A model generated the notes under the pieces. The model had not been told where the DNA came from and ran no database searches. It saw only the letters and a program-made list of their open reading frames with translations. A stretch of 5,926 bases of DNA, from the NCBI GenBank assembly GCA_902727905.1, contig CACVAR010000182.1, positions 1-5,926 of the forward strand, in the 5' to 3' direction. This DNA is from an uncultured Sulfurovum sp. (GTDB taxonomy: Bacteria; Campylobacterota; Campylobacteria; Campylobacterales; Sulfurovaceae). This document shows, piece after piece, positions 5,016 to 5,926 of this stretch. The first letter of the stretch is position 1, and each line of letters starts with the position of its first letter. A program made the position numbers and the translations under genes.

Positions 5016-5612
5016 ATGTTTAAGGGAAATAAAAAATCAACAAATTCAGCACCACAAACTAACCGAAATACCTATATTGCGAAAGAAATCGAAATAACGG
5101 GTAACTTTAAAGGACAAGGAGATGTTCAAGTGGAAGGTATTTTAAATGGTGATATCTCAGTTACTTCTGTCATCATTGGTCAAGATGGAACGGTAAATGG
5201 AACCATCAATGCTACAAATGTTATTATCAATGGAAAGCTAAATGGTTCAGTCTTTTGTGACACATTGGAAATAATGTCAAATGGTAATGTTTCTAATGAA
5301 GTTAGAGTTAAGCAACTCCTAATTTCAGGGAAAGTTGATGGTTCTATTGAAGCCAAAGAAGATATTAATATTGACAATACAGGGGTAGTCAGTGCAAATA
5401 ATATGAAAAGTAAAAATATTTTAGTTAATGGAGCAGTTCAAGGAAAAGTTATGGCTTCAGAACTTCTCGAGGTTGGACCAACTGGTTCAGTTAAGGGTGA
5501 AATTACCATTAAAAATATTAAAACACATGAAGGTGGAAAACTTTTAGGTTCTATGCATAACTATGTAGAAGAAAAGAAACCTGAACCCATAGCAGAAGAA
5601 GTAAAAGCTTAA
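5016..5612 (+). CDS. Bactofilin (polymer-forming cytoskeletal protein)
   Basis: Bactofilins polymerise without nucleotide into filaments beneath the membrane and place cell-wall enzymes; the Helicobacter relative CcmA is needed for helical shape. This protein has 198 residues. A short polar/basic N-terminus starting MFKGNKK resembles the membrane-binding peptide of other bactofilins. From about residue 24 to 180 it is made of right-handed beta-helix rungs of 15-18 residues with the pattern hydrophobic-x-I-x-G-x-V-x-G-x-I, for example VEGILNGDI (39-47), IIGQDGTVNGTI (53-64), INGKLNGSV (71-79), ISGKVDGSI (103-111), VNGAVQGKV (137-145) and VGPTGSVKGEI (153-163). That is about nine rungs, more than the six or so of the best-studied short bactofilins. 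The Glu/Pro/Lys-rich tail (184-198) is probably disordered. No M23 peptidase partner gene is visible nearby. Confidence 0.93.
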   Translation: MFKGNKKSTNSAPQTNRNTYIAKEIEITGNFKGQGDVQVEGILNGDISVTSVIIGQDGTVNGTINATNVIINGKLNGSVFCDTLEIMSNGNVSNEVRVKQLLISGKVDGSIEAKEDINIDNTGVVSANNMKSKNILVNGAVQGKVMASELLEVGPTGSVKGEITIKNIKTHEGGKLLGSMHNYVEEKKPEPIAEEVKA

Positions 5613-5821
5613 TCTTCAAAGTCCACACCCTCCCAAAACTCATCGTAGTCAAGGTTAGTAGCACTCTCTTCCTTCTCTATGAGTCTCTCTTTTTCTACTT
5701 TAAAATAACGCTCTAATGCTTCATCTAACATGGTATTAATGTCTTTATTTAACAATTCAGCATACGCTCTTAAACTGTCTATCTTATCTTGTCTCAACTC
5801 TATTTTCAAATGATTATCCAT
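5609..5821 (-). CDS. Ribbon-helix-helix-like small protein, possible antitoxin or regulator
   Basis: The product has 70 residues. The first 40 fit a ribbon-helix-helix (CopG/MetJ-type) domain: a short strand LKIELR (5-10), helix A (about 11-24), a turn at Asn25-Lys-Asp, and helix B (about 28-40) with regular hydrophobic spacing. A charged connector follows, then an acidic aromatic C-terminus with YDEFWEGVDFED (59-70). RHH proteins bind DNA as dimers, and in toxin-antitoxin pairs the C-terminal tail grips the toxin. No toxin gene is present downstream, because the gene converges on the bactofilin gene with a 4-bp stop overlap (5609-5612). It starts 12 nt after the stop of the TRAP permease gene, so the two are probably one transcript. 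The fold is inferred from sequence pattern only. Confidence 0.75.
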   Translation of the reverse strand: MDNHLKIELRQDKIDSLRAYAELLNKDINTMLDEALERYFKVEKERLIEKEESATNLDYDEFWEGVDFED

Positions 5822-5830
5822 ATGTTATAT

Positions 5831-5835
5831 CTCCT
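5831..5835 (-). promoter_or_regulatory. Ribosome binding site overlapping the TRAP permease stop codon
   Basis: AGGAG on the minus strand overlaps the TAG stop (5836-5834) of the permease gene and lies 9 nt before the ATG at 5821. A ribosome terminating on the permease would sit on this site, which suggests coupled translation. Confidence 0.7.
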
Positions 5836-5926
5836 ATTTTCCAAAAAAATAAATTAAATCTGGAAATAATACTATAATTAACAATGCTAAAAGCTGTAAA
5901 CCAATAAAAGGCAATACCCCTTTATA
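5834..5926 (-). CDS. TRAP transporter large permease subunit, C-terminal end (partial)
   Basis: The minus strand is open from the window edge to a TAG at 5836-5834, giving the last 30 residues of a membrane protein: YKGVLPFIGLQLLALLII followed by VLFPDLIYFFGK. A KGVLPF-x3-Q-LLAL...FP pattern near the C-terminus is typical of DctM-type large permeases of TRAP transporters, with best resemblance, from memory, to the group annotated for mannitol/chloroaromatic compounds. Such permeases import organic acids or similar solutes with a periplasmic binding protein and a small membrane subunit, driven by the Na+ gradient. The rest of the gene and any partner genes lie outside the window. Only the end is visible, so the assignment rests on one transmembrane segment. 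Confidence 0.75.
   Translation of the reverse strand, partial: YKGVLPFIGLQLLALLIIVLFPDLIYFFGK

Noticed and set aside
5180..5377. Antisense open frame inside the bactofilin gene
   Set aside because: It is a reverse reading of the beta-helix repeats, without a ribosome site or family resemblance.
5609..5821. Complete toxin-antitoxin pair
   Set aside because: Only one small RHH-like gene is present; its neighbours are a TRAP permease and a bactofilin, not a toxin.

Overview
The window reads as AT-rich (about one third G+C) chromosomal DNA of a Campylobacterota (epsilonproteobacterial) species. The gene content fits the Sulfurimonas, Sulfurovum or Arcobacter type of free-living member: RsmH with the CxC...CxC insert common in this group, a bactofilin of the CcmA kind, an NhaC-family antiporter, a TRAP transporter, and promoters with a TATAAT -10 box behind T-rich DNA and no clear -35 box. 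The genus is a guess. I see no tRNA, rRNA, CRISPR array, insertion sequence or prophage gene.

Layout. Left end, minus strand: rsmH (260-1207) overlaps by 8 bp a 79-residue single-pass membrane protein (28-267) that sits where ftsL usually sits, followed by the first codons of another gene (1-23). Across a short divergent promoter region lies a class II aldolase/adducin-fold protein (1280-1861, +) that has lost the zinc-binding histidines of the family. It is followed by a small exported protein (1957-2304, +) built from methionine/aspartate heptad repeats. A hairpin cluster at 2292-2342 separates this from a convergent NhaC-type Na+/H+ antiporter gene (2356-3738, -).

Middle and right. Divergent from the antiporter is a lipoprotein with a YkuD-type L,D-transpeptidase domain (3784-4578, +). 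It overlaps tail-to-tail an unrecognised 70-residue gene (4570-4782, -). A 233-bp, extremely AT-rich gap, including 128 nt with no G on the plus strand, precedes a long bactofilin (5016-5612, +). The bactofilin stop overlaps by 4 bp the stop of a ribbon-helix-helix-like small protein (5609-5821, -). That gene is directly downstream of, and apparently translated with, the C-terminal end of a TRAP transporter large permease (5834-5926, -) that runs off the window.

How the genes relate. Much of the window concerns the cell envelope: division (rsmH/ftsL-like), peptidoglycan (YkuD lipoprotein), cell shape (bactofilin), ion and solute transport (NhaC, TRAP) and an exported Met-rich protein. They form several short independent units, not one pathway. 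The least explained items are the Met-heptad exported protein, the metal-site-less aldolase homologue and the RHH gene attached to the TRAP operon. I do not see a clearly new multi-gene system.
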